From UBA7672 sp963718145 (GTDB lineage: Bacteria > Pseudomonadota > Alphaproteobacteria > Caulobacterales > Hyphomonadaceae), in contig CAVQYJ010000020.1 in the NCBI GenBank assembly GCA_963718145.1, forward strand, positions 62,001 through 126,000: a stretch of 64,000 bases of DNA, written 5' to 3'. Made by a program: the position numbers and the translations under genes. Each line of letters opens with the position of its first letter. Positions within the stretch are counted from its first letter, which is position 1. The notes below the pieces were generated by a model that was not told where the DNA came from, searched no databases, and saw nothing but the letters and a program-made list of their open reading frames with translations. Of the stretch, positions 1-9,289 are shown piece by piece.

Positions 1-226
1 CTGTTCGTCAACAACGATCGCGGCGAGCTGATCATCGTGCAAGCCGGCCACGGAAGGCTATCAGGAGGTGAGCCGCACGCAGCTCATCAAGCCGACCAGC
101 AATCCCGGGAACCGCCGTCAGCTTGGCGCGGTCAACTGGACGCAGCCGGCCTACGCCAACCGGCACATCTACGTGCGCAACGACGAAGAGATCGTCTGCC
201 TGTCGCTCGCGACCGACGGAAAGTGA
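1..226 (+). CDS. PQQ-like beta-propeller protein, C-terminal fragment
   Basis: This is the last 75 or so codons of a gene that begins before the window. The reading frame opens LFVNNDRGELIIVQA, shifts near base 50, and then reads EGYQEVSRTQLIKPT and later HIYVRNDEEIVCLSLATDGK before a TGA. The closing pattern, an 'A.ANRHIYVRNDEEI' strand followed by a short tail, is the usual last blade of secreted PQQ-like outer-membrane-assembly or quinoprotein-like propellers. Three more such proteins lie within the next 16 kb. Such proteins are normally exported; no catalytic residue can be judged from this piece. The frame change is probably a sequencing error. Confidence 0.6.
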
Positions 227-239
227 TGGCGGCGCGGAC

Positions 240-1183
240 GTGAAGCACCTGCTGGTGACGCTGACGCTCGCCCTTGCCCTCGCCGCTGGTGTCGGCCACG
301 CTGGCCGGCTCGCCACGCCGCTCGTCGCGCAGGAGAAGCCGATTCGCTTGCGGATGCTGACGACCGACGGTTTCTACGTCCTGCTCGGCGGCGGCGCCAA
401 CGCCTTCGTCCTGGTGCGCGACGAAGAGATCGTGCTCGTCGACTCGAAGGCGCCCGGCCGGACCGCGGCGATGCTCGATGTCTTCGCTGAAGCCACCGAC
501 CTGAAGGTCACGACGATCGTCAACACGCATGCACATGCCGACCATGTCGGCGGCAATCTGGAGCTGCCGACCGCAACGCGGATCATCGCCCATGCGAACA
601 CGAAGGCGGCGATGGCGAAGATGGACCTCTTCACGCGCCCGGGGCGCGCGGCCTGCCGACCGAGACCGTCACCGATCGCTTGACGCTCTTCGAGGGGCGC
701 GACAAGCTGGACATCTACTACTTCGGGCCGGCGCACACCAACGGCGACCTGATTGTCGTGTTCCCGTCGAAGCGGATGGCGGTGTTCGGCGACATTCTAT
801 CGTCCAAGGCGGTGCCGATCGTCGATCGCGCCAACGGCGGCAGTGCGCTGGCCTATCCGGACACGCTCGCGAAGGTCGTCGCCGGCATCGCCGACGTCAA
901 TCGCGTCGTCCCCGGCCACGAAGAGGGGTTGCGTGACGAGCGCAGCCGTCACGCAACCTCCGTCGACATCACGACGCCGCGCACACTGACGTGGCCCGAG
1001 GTGCAGGAGTACGCCGACTTCACGCGAGACCTGGTTGCGGCGATCCGCGCCGCCGCTACGGCGGGGAAGACGATCGATCAGGCGGTCGCTGGCCTGGCGC
1101 TGCCGGAACGCTACAAAGCGTACGATATGAGCGGCGCGCGCGGGTTCTTCGAGGCAGCGTATCAAGAACTCGGCGTCCGCTGA
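240..1183 (+). CDS. Secreted metallo-beta-lactamase-fold hydrolase
   Basis: The gene starts at GTG 240, 13 bases after the preceding stop. Residues 1-30 form an export signal (hydrophobic VTLTLALALAAGVG). The zinc-binding signature THAHADH lies at about residues 96-102 (His97, His99, Asp101, His102). Further metal-site elements are GPAHTNGD and the late PGHEEG. One frame change near 641, in a run of Gs, joins the N-terminal half to the half starting TLTLFEGRDKLD. The joined product of about 313 residues matches the length of periplasmic metallo-beta-lactamase-fold enzymes. The substrate cannot be told; these include lactonase, quinoprotein-associated and SoxH-like relatives. A paralogue lies at 32995-33909. 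Confidence 0.8.
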
Positions 1184-1201
1184 GCGTGTGTCGGCCTGCG
1201 G

Positions 1202-2349
1202 CTACTGACCGGCGAATGCGGCGTCGTAGAGCGCCAGGGCGTCGCTGACCTCCAGCGTGCGTGGATTGTGCTTCCCCGTCATCTGCGGCGCCGTGTCGGC
1301 GGCCATTCGAGCGAGATCGTCCCGATGCACGCCGAGTGTCTCGAGGTCCGGCGCCAGACATCCCATGGCCGCTAGTGAGCGGAGCCGGCCGACGAGTCCC
1401 TCGCTCGATGCCGGGGTCGTCGCCAGGGACAACCGCGCCAGCTGCTCATAGCGCTCCGCGACGACCGTGGCATTCCAGCGCACGACGTGCGGCAGCATCA
1501 CGCTGACGGCGACGCCGTGGGTCACGCCGTAGCGCGCCGTCAGCGGATTCGCGCACGCATGCGCGGCGCCGAGCATCGACAGTTCGATTGCCGCACCGGC
1601 GTAGTAGGCGCCGAGCTGCATCGCGGCGCGCGCCTCGATGTCGGCCGGCTCGTGCAGCACGCGTTCGTAATGGCCGTCCAGCAGCACCCACGCTTCGCGA
1701 GCGAACAGGTCCGAGAGCGCGTTGTGCGTCCGCGTGACGTACGACTCGACGGCGTGCGAGATGCGCGTCGTATCCGGAAATCGCCGTCACGCTCGCCGGC
1801 ATCGTCACCGTCAGTTCGGGATCGAGCAACGCGATGCGGAACGCCGCCTTCGGATCGCCGCACGCCATCTTCTCGTGCGTCTCGGCGTCAGAAATCACGG
1901 CGAAACACTGCGCTTCGCTGCCGGTGCCGGCCGTCGTCGGCACGCCGATCATCGGCAGCATCGGCTGCGTCGCCTTGCCGAAGCCGCGATAGTCGCGCAT
2001 CGCCCCGCCCTGCGTGCAGCAGGAAGTTGATCCCCTTGGCGCAGTCGAGCGAGCTGCCGCCGCCGAGCGCGACGATGGAGTCGACGCCGTGGGCGGCCGC
2101 GTGATCGCGGCCGGTCGCCAGCATCGCGGTGTCCGGATTCTCGCCGAACGCGTGGAACGGAACGACGTCGATGCCGCTCGCTTTCAGCAGATCGATGGCG
2201 CGGTCCACGTAGCCGGTGGCGACCATGCCCGGATCGCTGACGAGCAGCGTCCGCGCGAACCGCAGTTCGACCGCCAGCTCGCCGATGCGCTGCAGCATGC
2301 CGGCCCCGAAGACGACATGCGTGCGATTGCGATAGTCGAACGCCGTCAT
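1202..2349 (-). CDS. Iron-containing alcohol dehydrogenase
   Basis: This is a group III NAD(P)-dependent alcohol dehydrogenase of about 382 residues, a normal length. The N-terminal NAD domain shows HVVFGAGMLQRIGELA and the GGGSSLDCAKG nucleotide motif; next comes PTTAGTGSEAQ. Metal ligands are visible as SHAVESY (after repair), GAAHACANPL and YGVTHGV. Two frame changes, near 2005 and 1767, break it; removing one base at each site restores the family sequence. Its ATG overlaps the TGA of the upstream MFS transporter (ATGA, 2346-2349), so the two are translationally coupled. Uptake and oxidation of the same small alcohol or aldehyde is a reasonable inference, but the substrate is unknown. Confidence 0.85.
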
Positions 2350-3708
2350 GCCGGCAGATCCTCACCCGCCGGCTCGGGTAACCACGTGCTGACGATCACG
2401 CCAATGACGTAGGCGGCGGTTGCGACCAGTCCAGCCGCGTAGGCGAGGTTCGTGGCCGGTGAGCCACCGCCCATCGTGTTCGCGAGCTGCGTGGTGATCA
2501 GCGCCGCGGACGTGCCGATCATCCGGCCGCCGATGTTCGCGGCAAAGCTCTCGCCCGTGCCGCGCAGGTGCGTCGGGATAGACGCGCGGCAGATAGTTGC
2601 CCCAGAAACTGAACTGGCCGACCGTGCAGATGCCGACGCAGAAGATGCCCCAGCGCAGCAGGGTCACGTCGGTCACGGCCGCGAACAGAAACGCGAACGG
2701 GACGACGACGAGACCCGGAATCTGGAACATGCGCAGCAGCCGGCGGCGCGCCGACGATACGGACCGCGAGGACGGCGAGCAGGAGGCGACCGACCAATCC
2801 GCCGGTTTCCTGGAACGACTGCACGGTGCTGACTGCCTGCTCGATCATCGCCGGCGGCAGCGCGCGCACGTCGCGAGGCCGGGCGTGATGCGCGGCGTCT
2901 GCTGAATGGCGCCGTAGGCCACAGCGTAGCCGCACGCCATCAACAGCGTCGTCACGAGCGTCGTCCGGCGAAACGCCGGGCGGAACAGCTCGGCGATGCT
3001 CGGACGGCGCAGCGTGCCGGCGCGGCGCTTCTGGTCCCAGGTCGGTGACTCCGGCAGCAGCGGCCGCAGGAGCATCAGCGGGATGGCCGGCACGAGGCCG
3101 GAAATCAGCATGTAGCGCCACGGCGCGTGCGCGCCGTGAATCGCCGGCATCGAGTCCGAGTAGGTGACGATCAGGTAGTACGCGGCCGTGACCAGCACGC
3201 CGCCGACCGATCCGAACGCCTGCGTGTAGCCGATGATCGCTTCGCGCTGCTTCGGCGACCGGGAAGAGCTCCGCCAGCCACGCGACCGCCGCGACGAACT
3301 CGACGCAGACGCCGACGAAGGCGCAGCAGCGCCAGAACAGCAGCTCCTGGACCGACGAGCTGAAGCCCGAGCCGAGCGCCGCGCCAGGCATAGAGCAGGA
3401 TGCTCCAGACCAGCACGCGGCGGCGGCCGAACAGATCCGTGAGGTAGCCGCCGAGCAGACCGAAGAGCCCGCCAGCGATTGCCGGCGTCGACAGCAGCAG
3501 CCCCGACCAGGTGTTGATCGCGGGGCTCGTGGCCGGCACGCCGAGCAGCTCCACCAGCGCCGGACGGATGACGAGCGGCATCATCAGCAGCTCGTAGGAA
3601 TCGAACAGGAAGCCGATGGCGGCGATGGCGCAGATCGTCCACTGAATCGCGGTCAGCGCAGGGGGGCGGGCAGGGCTGGCAAGGCCGGCAGGGCGTGGCG
3701 GGGATCAT
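2346..3708 (-). CDS. MFS transporter (sugar/aromatic-acid type)
   Basis: This is a 12-helix inner-membrane transporter spread over three frames. Reading from the start: ATG 3708, a C-rich stretch with a frame change, then LTAIQWTICAIAAIGFLFDS, helix 2 and motif A (GGYLTDLFGRRRVL). After a shift near 3388 comes QELLFWRCCAFVGVCVEFVA, then a cytoplasmic loop and GGVLVTAAYYLIVTYSD. The C-half contains VVVPFAFLFAAVTDV and GNYLPRVYPDAP and ends VSTWLPEPAGEDLPA. About six single-base frame changes are needed. Repaired length is about 440-450 residues, usual for the family. It is first in a two-gene operon with the iron alcohol dehydrogenase. The exact start is uncertain because a run of six Cs sits just inside it. 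Confidence 0.75.
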
Positions 3709-3729
3709 GATGCTCGTGGGCGCGAGACT

Positions 3730-3757
3730 TTGACCGACGCAAGGCCCTGACTATACT
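3730..3757 (+). promoter_or_regulatory. Sigma-70-like promoter giving a near-leaderless transcript
   Basis: TTGACC (3730-3735), a 16-base spacer and TATACT (3752-3757) make a close match to a housekeeping promoter. The ATG of the acyl-adenylating enzyme follows 9 bases after the -10 box. Transcription would begin about 3 bases before the start codon, so the message should be leaderless or nearly so. No Shine-Dalgarno sequence is present, which agrees. Confidence 0.6.
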
Positions 3758-3766
3758 TCAACTGCT

Positions 3767-4882
3767 ATGAGTGATTCGTCGCCGCTCGCTACCACTGACG
3801 TCGCCGTCGGTCGATGCCGCTCGGACCGCCTTGGATGCGCAGGTTCGCGAGATCGTCAGCTGGCACTTCGATCCCGGCGACCGGGTCGCCGTTCTGGCTG
3901 GACTACGCGAGCGAGCTTGGCTGGGACCCGCGGACCGAGGTCCACAGCTTCGCTGACCTTGCGAAGCTCGGGCCGTTCGAGGACGAGTGGTTGCGCGGCG
4001 GACCAGTGCAGCGCTGGATTCCGAAGGGTTACGCCGGCAGGCCCGACATTCGTGTTCGAAACCGGCGGCACGACCGGCATTCCGAAGACGCGCGTCGCGT
4101 TCGAGGATTTCCGTATCGACTACGAGCTGTTCAGCCGCACGCTGCCCGACGACAGGTTCCCGCCGGGGTCGAACTGGCTGATGCTCGGACCGTCCGGTCC
4201 ACGTCGGCTGCGCCTGTCGGTCGAGCACCTGGCGCAGTTCCGCGGCGGCATCTGCTTCTGCGTCGACCTCGACCCGCGCTGGGTCATCAAGCTGATCAAG
4301 AAGGGCTGGCTCGAGCACCTCGAGGCCTACAAGGCGCACTGCATCGACCAGGCGGTGACCATCCTGCAGGCCGGCCACGACATCCGCTGCATGTTCACGA
4401 CGCCGAAGCTGCTCGAGGCGCTGGCGCTGCGGCTCGAGTCGATGGGGACGTCGATCCGCCAGATGGGGATCACCGGCATCTTCTCCGGCGGCACCGAGTT
4501 CACGCCGCAGTGGAACCGCTTCGCGCACGAGGAACTGCTCGACGGCGCCTACATGACGCCGACCTATGGCAACACGCTGATGGGGCTCGCCGCGAGCGCG
4601 CCGTCCGGTCCGCACAACAACTACAAGATCACCTACTACGCGCCGCAGCCGCGCGCCGTCATCCAGGTCGTCGACTTCGACGATGCGAATAGGGAAGTCG
4701 GGTACGGGCAGACCGGACGCGTGAAGCTGACGACGCTGACGCGCGAGTTCTTCGTGCCGGGATTCCTCGAGCGCGACGAAGGCGAACGCGAGCCGCCGTG
4801 CCCGCAGTATCCGTGGGACGGCATCAGCGGCGTGCGCCCGTACCGGGCGCTGGCCGAGGGCACGACCGTCGGGGTCTACTGA
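3767..4882 (+). CDS. Acyl-adenylate-forming enzyme (ANL superfamily, PaaK/phenazine-synthesis-like)
   Basis: The signature is FVFETGGTTGIPKTRV, the glycine-rich ATP/AMP loop of ANL enzymes. Downstream blocks are GITGIFSGGTEFTPQWNRF, AYMTPTYGNTLMGLA (the adenylate-binding YG.T region) and QTGRVKLTTLTREFFVPGF. The product would activate a carboxylic acid as acyl-AMP. At about 370 residues it is shorter than full ANL ligases (about 430-550), which fits the compact 'phenazine antibiotic biosynthesis' group that lacks most of the mobile C-terminal lid. Three frame changes occur (about 3800, 3885 and 4045); from 4050 on it is clean. The start ATG 3767 is chosen because the promoter places transcription there. 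It ends 76 bases before the next propeller gene. The acid activated and its acceptor are unknown. Confidence 0.7.
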   Translation: MSDSSPLATTDVAVGRCRSDRLGCAGSRDRQLALRSRRPGRRSGWTTRASLAGTRGPRSTASLTLRSSGRSRTSGCAADQCSAGFRRVTPAGPTFVFETGGTTGIPKTRVAFEDFRIDYELFSRTLPDDRFPPGSNWLMLGPSGPRRLRLSVEHLAQFRGGICFCVDLDPRWVIKLIKKGWLEHLEAYKAHCIDQAVTILQAGHDIRCMFTTPKLLEALALRLESMGTSIRQMGITGIFSGGTEFTPQWNRFAHEELLDGAYMTPTYGNTLMGLAASAPSGPHNNYKITYYAPQPRAVIQVVDFDDANREVGYGQTGRVKLTTLTREFFVPGFLERDEGEREPPCPQYPWDGISGVRPYRALAEGTTVGVY

Positions 4883-4958
4883 GCCGGCGCCACCGTCCGT
4901 CACGGCTGTTGGTCACGGGGATTTCGCGGTGCGCCGCCATCATGGCAGGATCGGAGCC

Positions 4959-6428
4959 ATGAGGCGTGCCTCCCTGCCCGCGTTCTTGATCACCGCCCTG
5001 GCGCTGGTCGCTGACGTCCCGGCGCTTGCCGCCTGGAGCGCCGTCGCGCCCGCGTGGGCGGAGGCGTCCGACTGGCCGAAGTTCCGCGGCCCCGACGCCC
5101 ACCCCGTCGGTGCGAGTCCGCGTCTGCCGTCCACGTGGTCACCGCGCGACAACGTCGAGTGGAAGGTCGAGATCCCTGGACGCGGATGGTCGTCGCCGGT
5201 CGTCGTCGGCAATCGCGTGTTCATCACGACGGTCACGACCGACGGCGTCTCGAAGCGCCCGCAACTGGGCACCGACTTCAGCAATGACTACATCGCGGAG
5301 CTGGAGAAGCAGGGGCTGTCCGAAGACGAAGTGATCGCACGGCTCAACGCGCGCGACATCGAGTTGCCGGACGAAGTGTCGCTGCACTACTTCCTGTACT
5401 GCTTCGACCTGACGACTGGGCGCGTCCAATGGAAGCAGGAGTTCCATTCGGGACGTCCACCCGGCGGCCGGCACCGCAAGAACAGCTTCGTCTCCGAGAC
5501 GCCGGTGTCGGATGGCCGCAGCGTCTTCGTCTACGTCGCCAACCTCGGGCTCTACGCGTTCAGTCTCGACGGCACCGCGCGGTGGAAGACGCCGCTCGAG
5601 TCGCGTCCGATCTATCTCGACTTCGGCACCGGCGGCTCTCCGGCCCTGCGCGGGAACATGCTGGTGATCGTCAGCGACAACGAGCAACAACAGTTCATCG
5701 CGGCATTCGATACGCGGACCGGCAAGGAACTGTGGCGCACGCCGCGCGACTTGTTCGTCAAGGCTGATCCGCGCAAATCGGGGTGGTCGTCGCCCCTCGT
5801 GTGGACGCATGCGGCGCGCAGCGAAATCGTCGCCGTCGGGCCTGGCACGGCGGTCAGCTACGACCTCTCGGGGCGAGAGCTGTGGCGCCTCTCCGGGATG
5901 TCGGCGGCGCCGATTCCGAGCCCATTCGTCTACGACGGACTGCTCTACATCGACGGTGGCGCCGGCGGTGGTCTATTCGCGATTCGCGCGGGGGCGGCGG
6001 GCGACATCTCGTTGCGCGGCGACCAGACGTCGAACGATTTCATCGTCTGGTCGGTCGAACGTGGCGGGACGTATCTGCCGACGCCGCTCGCCTACAAGGG
6101 CGGCATCTACAAGCTGTCGGAGAAGGGTGTGCTGACGCGCTTCGACGCGAAGACCGGCAAGGTCAGTTACCGCAGCCGGCTCGGTCGTGAGGCGGGCGCG
6201 TTCACATCGTCGCCCTGGGCCTATAACGATCGGATCTATTGCTTGAGCGAAGAAGGGCAGACGTTCGTGGTGGCGGCGGGTGAGACGTTCACTTTGCTCC
6301 ACGTCAACGAGCTGGGCGAGATGGCGCAGGCCACCCCGGCCATCGTCGGCGAGCGCCTGCTGGTGCGGACGGAGAGCGCGTTGTACTCGATGCGTCAGTC
6401 GCGTTCAGGAGCCAGCTCGCATCGCTAG
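4959..6428 (+). CDS. Secreted PQQ-like beta-propeller protein
   Basis: An unbroken gene of about 489 residues. ATG 4959 is preferred to an upstream GTG at 4929 because GGATCGGA stands just before it and the protein then opens directly with an export signal ending near PAWAEA. The mature protein starts with the family hallmark DWPKFRGPDAHPVG and carries repeated blade motifs such as WKVEIPGRGWSSPVVVGNRV, AFDTRTGKELW and RFDAKTGKVSYRSRLG, which build an eight-bladed propeller. Members may bind PQQ or act as scaffolds; the sequence does not decide this. It lies just downstream of the acyl-adenylating enzyme in the same direction. It is the cleanest of the four propellers in the window. Confidence 0.85.
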   Translation: MRRASLPAFLITALALVADVPALAAWSAVAPAWAEASDWPKFRGPDAHPVGASPRLPSTWSPRDNVEWKVEIPGRGWSSPVVVGNRVFITTVTTDGVSKRPQLGTDFSNDYIAELEKQGLSEDEVIARLNARDIELPDEVSLHYFLYCFDLTTGRVQWKQEFHSGRPPGGRHRKNSFVSETPVSDGRSVFVYVANLGLYAFSLDGTARWKTPLESRPIYLDFGTGGSPALRGNMLVIVSDNEQQQFIAAFDTRTGKELWRTPRDLFVKADPRKSGWSSPLVWTHAARSEIVAVGPGTAVSYDLSGRELWRLSGMSAAPIPSPFVYDGLLYIDGGAGGGLFAIRAGAAGDISLRGDQTSNDFIVWSVERGGTYLPTPLAYKGGIYKLSEKGVLTRFDAKTGKVSYRSRLGREAGAFTSSPWAYNDRIYCLSEEGQTFVVAAGETFTLLHVNELGEMAQATPAIVGERLLVRTESALYSMRQSRSGASSHR

Positions 6429-6590
6429 TGTCGTGGCGTCGCGGTCAGCGACTCGGACGCTTGGGCCAGCCGCTCGCTGAACGCGTGCCGTTCGGACCGC
6501 CCACGACGGCGTAGGTGGCTTCCGCTGAACGACCGTGGTGTCGTCTGGACGAGGACGGAACTGCCAGCATGGTTCGTCGCGAGCGGGGCG

Positions 6591-6917
6591 TCACGCCCAA
6601 TTCGCGAACTTCAGTCCCTCAACCCGGTTGAAGTGTCGAGTGTTGTTGGTGAACTGGGCGGCGGTCCGCTTGCGCCGACCTGCGCGCCGAAGCGCCGGGT
6701 AGACATCGCGGTTGCAAGGAGACCGAGCACCAGAAAGGTTGCGCCGCGCCAATGCGAGCCCGGCGGGAACCGATGCGTCCGTCGCACCTTGCCCCGGCGG
6801 CGTGAGCTCGGCGACCACCTGACCGCGATCGGTCACCATTACGCTTTCACCGGACCTGACCTGGCGGATGTATTCACTCAGGCGGTTTTTGAGCTCACGA
6901 ACGCCGACGGTCTTCAT
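6591..6917 (-). pseudogene. VapB/Phd-type antitoxin joined to the last residues of a VapC PIN toxin
   Basis: The first 80 or so residues (MKTVGVRELKNRLSEYIRQV, then VTDRGQVVAELTPP and DVYPALRRAGRRK) are a complete Phd/YefM-family antitoxin of the kind paired with PIN-domain toxins. Without any stop the frame continues into FTNNTRHFNRVEGLKFANWA, which is the C-terminal strand and helix of a VapC toxin, where the last acidic active-site region normally ends. About 100 residues of toxin, including the start and the catalytic aspartates, are absent. This looks like a vapBC operon collapsed by an internal deletion of about 350 bases, near 6650-6662. The antitoxin part may still be made and bind DNA, but no active toxin can come from here. 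Confidence 0.75.
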
Positions 6918-6924
6918 GAATCAC

Positions 6925-6953
6925 CATGTAGCTCTGTGTGGCTACATTGTCAA
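6925..6953 (-). promoter_or_regulatory. Antitoxin promoter overlapping an inverted-repeat operator
   Basis: On the minus strand TTGACA (6953-6948) is a perfect -35 box. A 17-base spacer follows, then TACATG (6930-6925) as the -10. The spacer and -10 contain the inverted repeat ATGTAGC-8 bases-GCTACAT (6926-6947), a typical place for an antitoxin to bind and repress itself. Only seven bases separate the -10 from the ATG at 6917, so the message would be leaderless. Confidence 0.6.
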
Positions 6954-7136
6954 TTTGTGATGCGGCCGCGATCGGGCGAGCGAGTGCTTGCCGCCGCCAT
7001 CGACTGCGTGACGGCGCATTCGTATCCAGCTCTCCAGCTCGTTGCCGCCGCCATGGTATCGGGCACCCTGGTCAGCTCAATCGACCGAGCGCCACGGAGG
7101 ACGCGTAACCCGGCGACACCGTCTCAGTGTGCGCGG

Positions 7137-7538
7137 TCAATAGCCATCGCCGCTACCTGGCTGCGGCGTCGGCGCGACGGCCCCGTTGACGCTGCCGACC
7201 ATGCTGGGATGGATCGTGCAGTGGTAGTTTCCGCCACCGGAGACGGCCCGCGCGACGCTCGAGGCGCCTGCCGCTAGGGTGCCGAAGTCCACCGAACCGT
7301 CATCCATCACAATGTGATGGGTGACGCGGTCGTTGTTCATGAAGAGCAGCGGCTGGCCGGCCGTCTGCACCGGATTCGGGGCGTACGACAGGTTGCCATT
7401 CGTGGCGGAGATGGTGACGGTGACCGCCGAGCCGGCGGTTCCTGAGGGTGAGCTTGGCGCCGACGAGCCCCCGCCGCACCGCGAGCTCAACACGCCAACC
7501 GCCAGGACCAGCACTGCGCGACTTGCTTGTTTCCACAT
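7137..7538 (-). CDS. Plastocyanin-like cupredoxin, exported
   Basis: About 133 residues. The N-terminus MWKQASRAVLVLAVGVLSSR is an export signal; the next residue is Cys21 in a Gly/Ser-rich linker, so it may be a lipoprotein, although Arg before the Cys is a poor lipobox. The body is a single cupredoxin domain. Type-1 copper ligands are visible: His in VTHHIVMDD (about 74/75), then Cys107, His110 and Met113 in YHCTIHPSM. It would carry electrons or bind copper in the periplasm. The start at 7538 is preferred to GTG 7571 because the signal then begins at once. No copper gene adjoins it. Confidence 0.8.
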   Translation of the reverse strand: MWKQASRAVLVLAVGVLSSRCGGGSSAPSSPSGTAGSAVTVTISATNGNLSYAPNPVQTAGQPLLFMNNDRVTHHIVMDDGSVDFGTLAAGASSVARAVSGGGNYHCTIHPSMVGSVNGAVAPTPQPGSGDGY

Positions 7539-7717
7539 GACGGCTGCCAGGGCAGATCGCGTGCCAGCCACATGTGGCGGGAATGCTTCGGACTTCCCTG
7601 GCAGCCGCCTTCGAGACTAGTAATCGGCTTACGTCGGCGCGCGAGGCGGAACCAGGATCCGCCCCGCGCGGTCGAACGGCCTCGGGCATCCCGAGCGCCG
7701 CGCGACGATTGAATCGG

Positions 7718-8918
7718 TCAGTGGTTGGCGCCCGACTCGATCGCGCCGACTGGCGAGAGCGACATCGGCCCGAGTTCGAGGGGTGCCGCCTGCGCCGACC
7801 CTGCAAGACCCCGCCGCCGTTCGAGTTCGAGCGTCAAGAGCTCCGCCTGCAGGCACTCCCGGCGGGCGGCCAGGCGCATCCGCTCGATGCGAATCATCTC
7901 CTCGGCTTCGCGGGTCGGTTCGCACGACGAGCAGTGTGCCAGCTCGGCTTCGTAGAGCGTCCCGTCGGTCGGCAGCGTGAGCTGACGAGGATCCCGGGCC
8001 TCTTCTCCCTTCGTCGGGAGCTGCTTTCGGATCGTCTCGAGCGCCTTCCGCAGTCCGTCCGGAAGGTCCGCCAGATCGTCGAACGAACGGAAGGGCCCGT
8101 CGGCGATTCGCCACTCGACGTCGGCAATGCGCGTGTGAATCGCGTACACCTCGTTCACGCGACGCACGTAGTAGGTCACGGCATAGCACTGATTCTTGTT
8201 CTCGAGCTTGCGCTCGGTCGTCGTCTGGTGCTCGGCCTCCTCGAAACGACTCACCACGAGCGACCGCTCGGCCTCCATGGCCTGCGATGCCACGACCGCC
8301 AGTTGTGAGAACTGGTCCGTCGCCGTCTGCGTGGACGCCCCCGAGGCGATGGTGGTCTGCGTGTCGACGCCGACTTCACCGTTCACTTGCGGTGCGCCGA
8401 AGAAGCCGGCCAGGCCGCCGCCGGCCGAAACCGACGTGTCCGCGTGCGTCCGAATGTCGTTCAAGGTGTTGACGTAAGCGGAGCTCGAGCTCGACCGGCG
8501 GTTCTGCGAGAGGGCGCTCACGGTCTGCCGGAACGACGTGTGCACCGACACGCGCTCGGTGGACGACTTGACGCGGCGGAACCGGTCGAACTCATAGAAT
8601 CCGCACCGTCTCACCGGGCAAGAGCGTCGTCGTGTACAGCAAGGGCCCCTGCTGCCGTCCGAGCAGGCGCAGGCAGTGCTCGTAGGCAACGCGCACCTGG
8701 ATCCGTCGATCCTGGACGTTCGGCAGGTCGAACGTCCGCGCCTCGTAGAACAGAATGCAGCGATCGAAGGGCAGCCAAGGTGGGGCGGCTGGCGCCTGAC
8801 ATGCTGTCGGAATCTCGCCGACGCACGCGCCCGAACACCCCGAACAGGAGTGGTCCTCCGGCCCCGCTTCGCCCACGCCAGTCTGTACGGCCTCGAATCC
8901 CTTGTCGCGATTTGCCAT
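7718..8918 (-). CDS. Uncharacterised 400-residue protein with Cys clusters and an alpha-helical C-half
   Basis: I do not recognise this family. ATG 8918 has a good ribosome site (GGAGG). The N-terminus is cysteine-rich (HSCSGCSGACVG) and has no signal peptide. A compact segment follows (PFDRCILFYEARTFDLPN, later YTTTLLPGETVRI). A frame change near 8597 leads into YEFDRFRRVKSSTERVSVHT and a Ser-rich stretch. A Gly-rich patch (AGGGLAGFFGAP) precedes a long charged helical region (QFSQLAVVASQAMEAERSLV). Near the C-terminus a CSSC pair precedes an Arg/Glu-rich helix. The paired cysteines suggest metal or disulfide clusters. The mid-part 'PGE.VRI.E.DR' arrangement looks like a conserved core rather than chance coding. 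Confidence 0.6.
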
Positions 8919-9289
8919 GTGTCTGCCTCCACGCGGTTGGTGCGAGCGACCGTCCGATCGTTACGTCGCGCGATTCGCAATCCGTCGAACGCGCGCAGTA
9001 ATTCGTACCGCGGCAGAGCCTCTCGAAGGTAACTGCCGCTTCGCCGTCAACGACACCGCGACTGCCGCGGGGAATCCCCCGCCTCGCACCGCTGAGGCGG
9101 ACGAGCACGAGTCAATTCCAGTGTGTTCTTGTCCCTCGCCGCGATGGTCGCCTGAACCCGTAGGGCATGAAGCCTGCAACGGGGACACGATCACCTGGAC
9201 CGCGCGCACATCGCGTCCGGCGGTAGTTACATTTCCGGTTCGCAATCCGAGCGCGTAGGCACCGTCGAGACCGGCGAATCGGCTCCGCC
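8919..9289. other. Intergenic stretch, no gene recognised
   Basis: These 371 bases separate two minus-strand genes. Open frames here give only low-complexity Arg/Ala-rich translations. A short hairpin, GCGGGG-AATC-CCCCGC (9067-9082), could end transcription of the small membrane-protein gene upstream of it on the minus strand, but it has no T tract. Nothing else is supported. Confidence 0.4.

Noticed and set aside
3758..4903. Long minus-strand open frame (381 residues) opposite the acyl-adenylating enzyme
   Set aside because: It is antisense to a gene with clear ANL motifs; Arg/Ala-rich composition and no motif of its own mark it as a GC-driven shadow.
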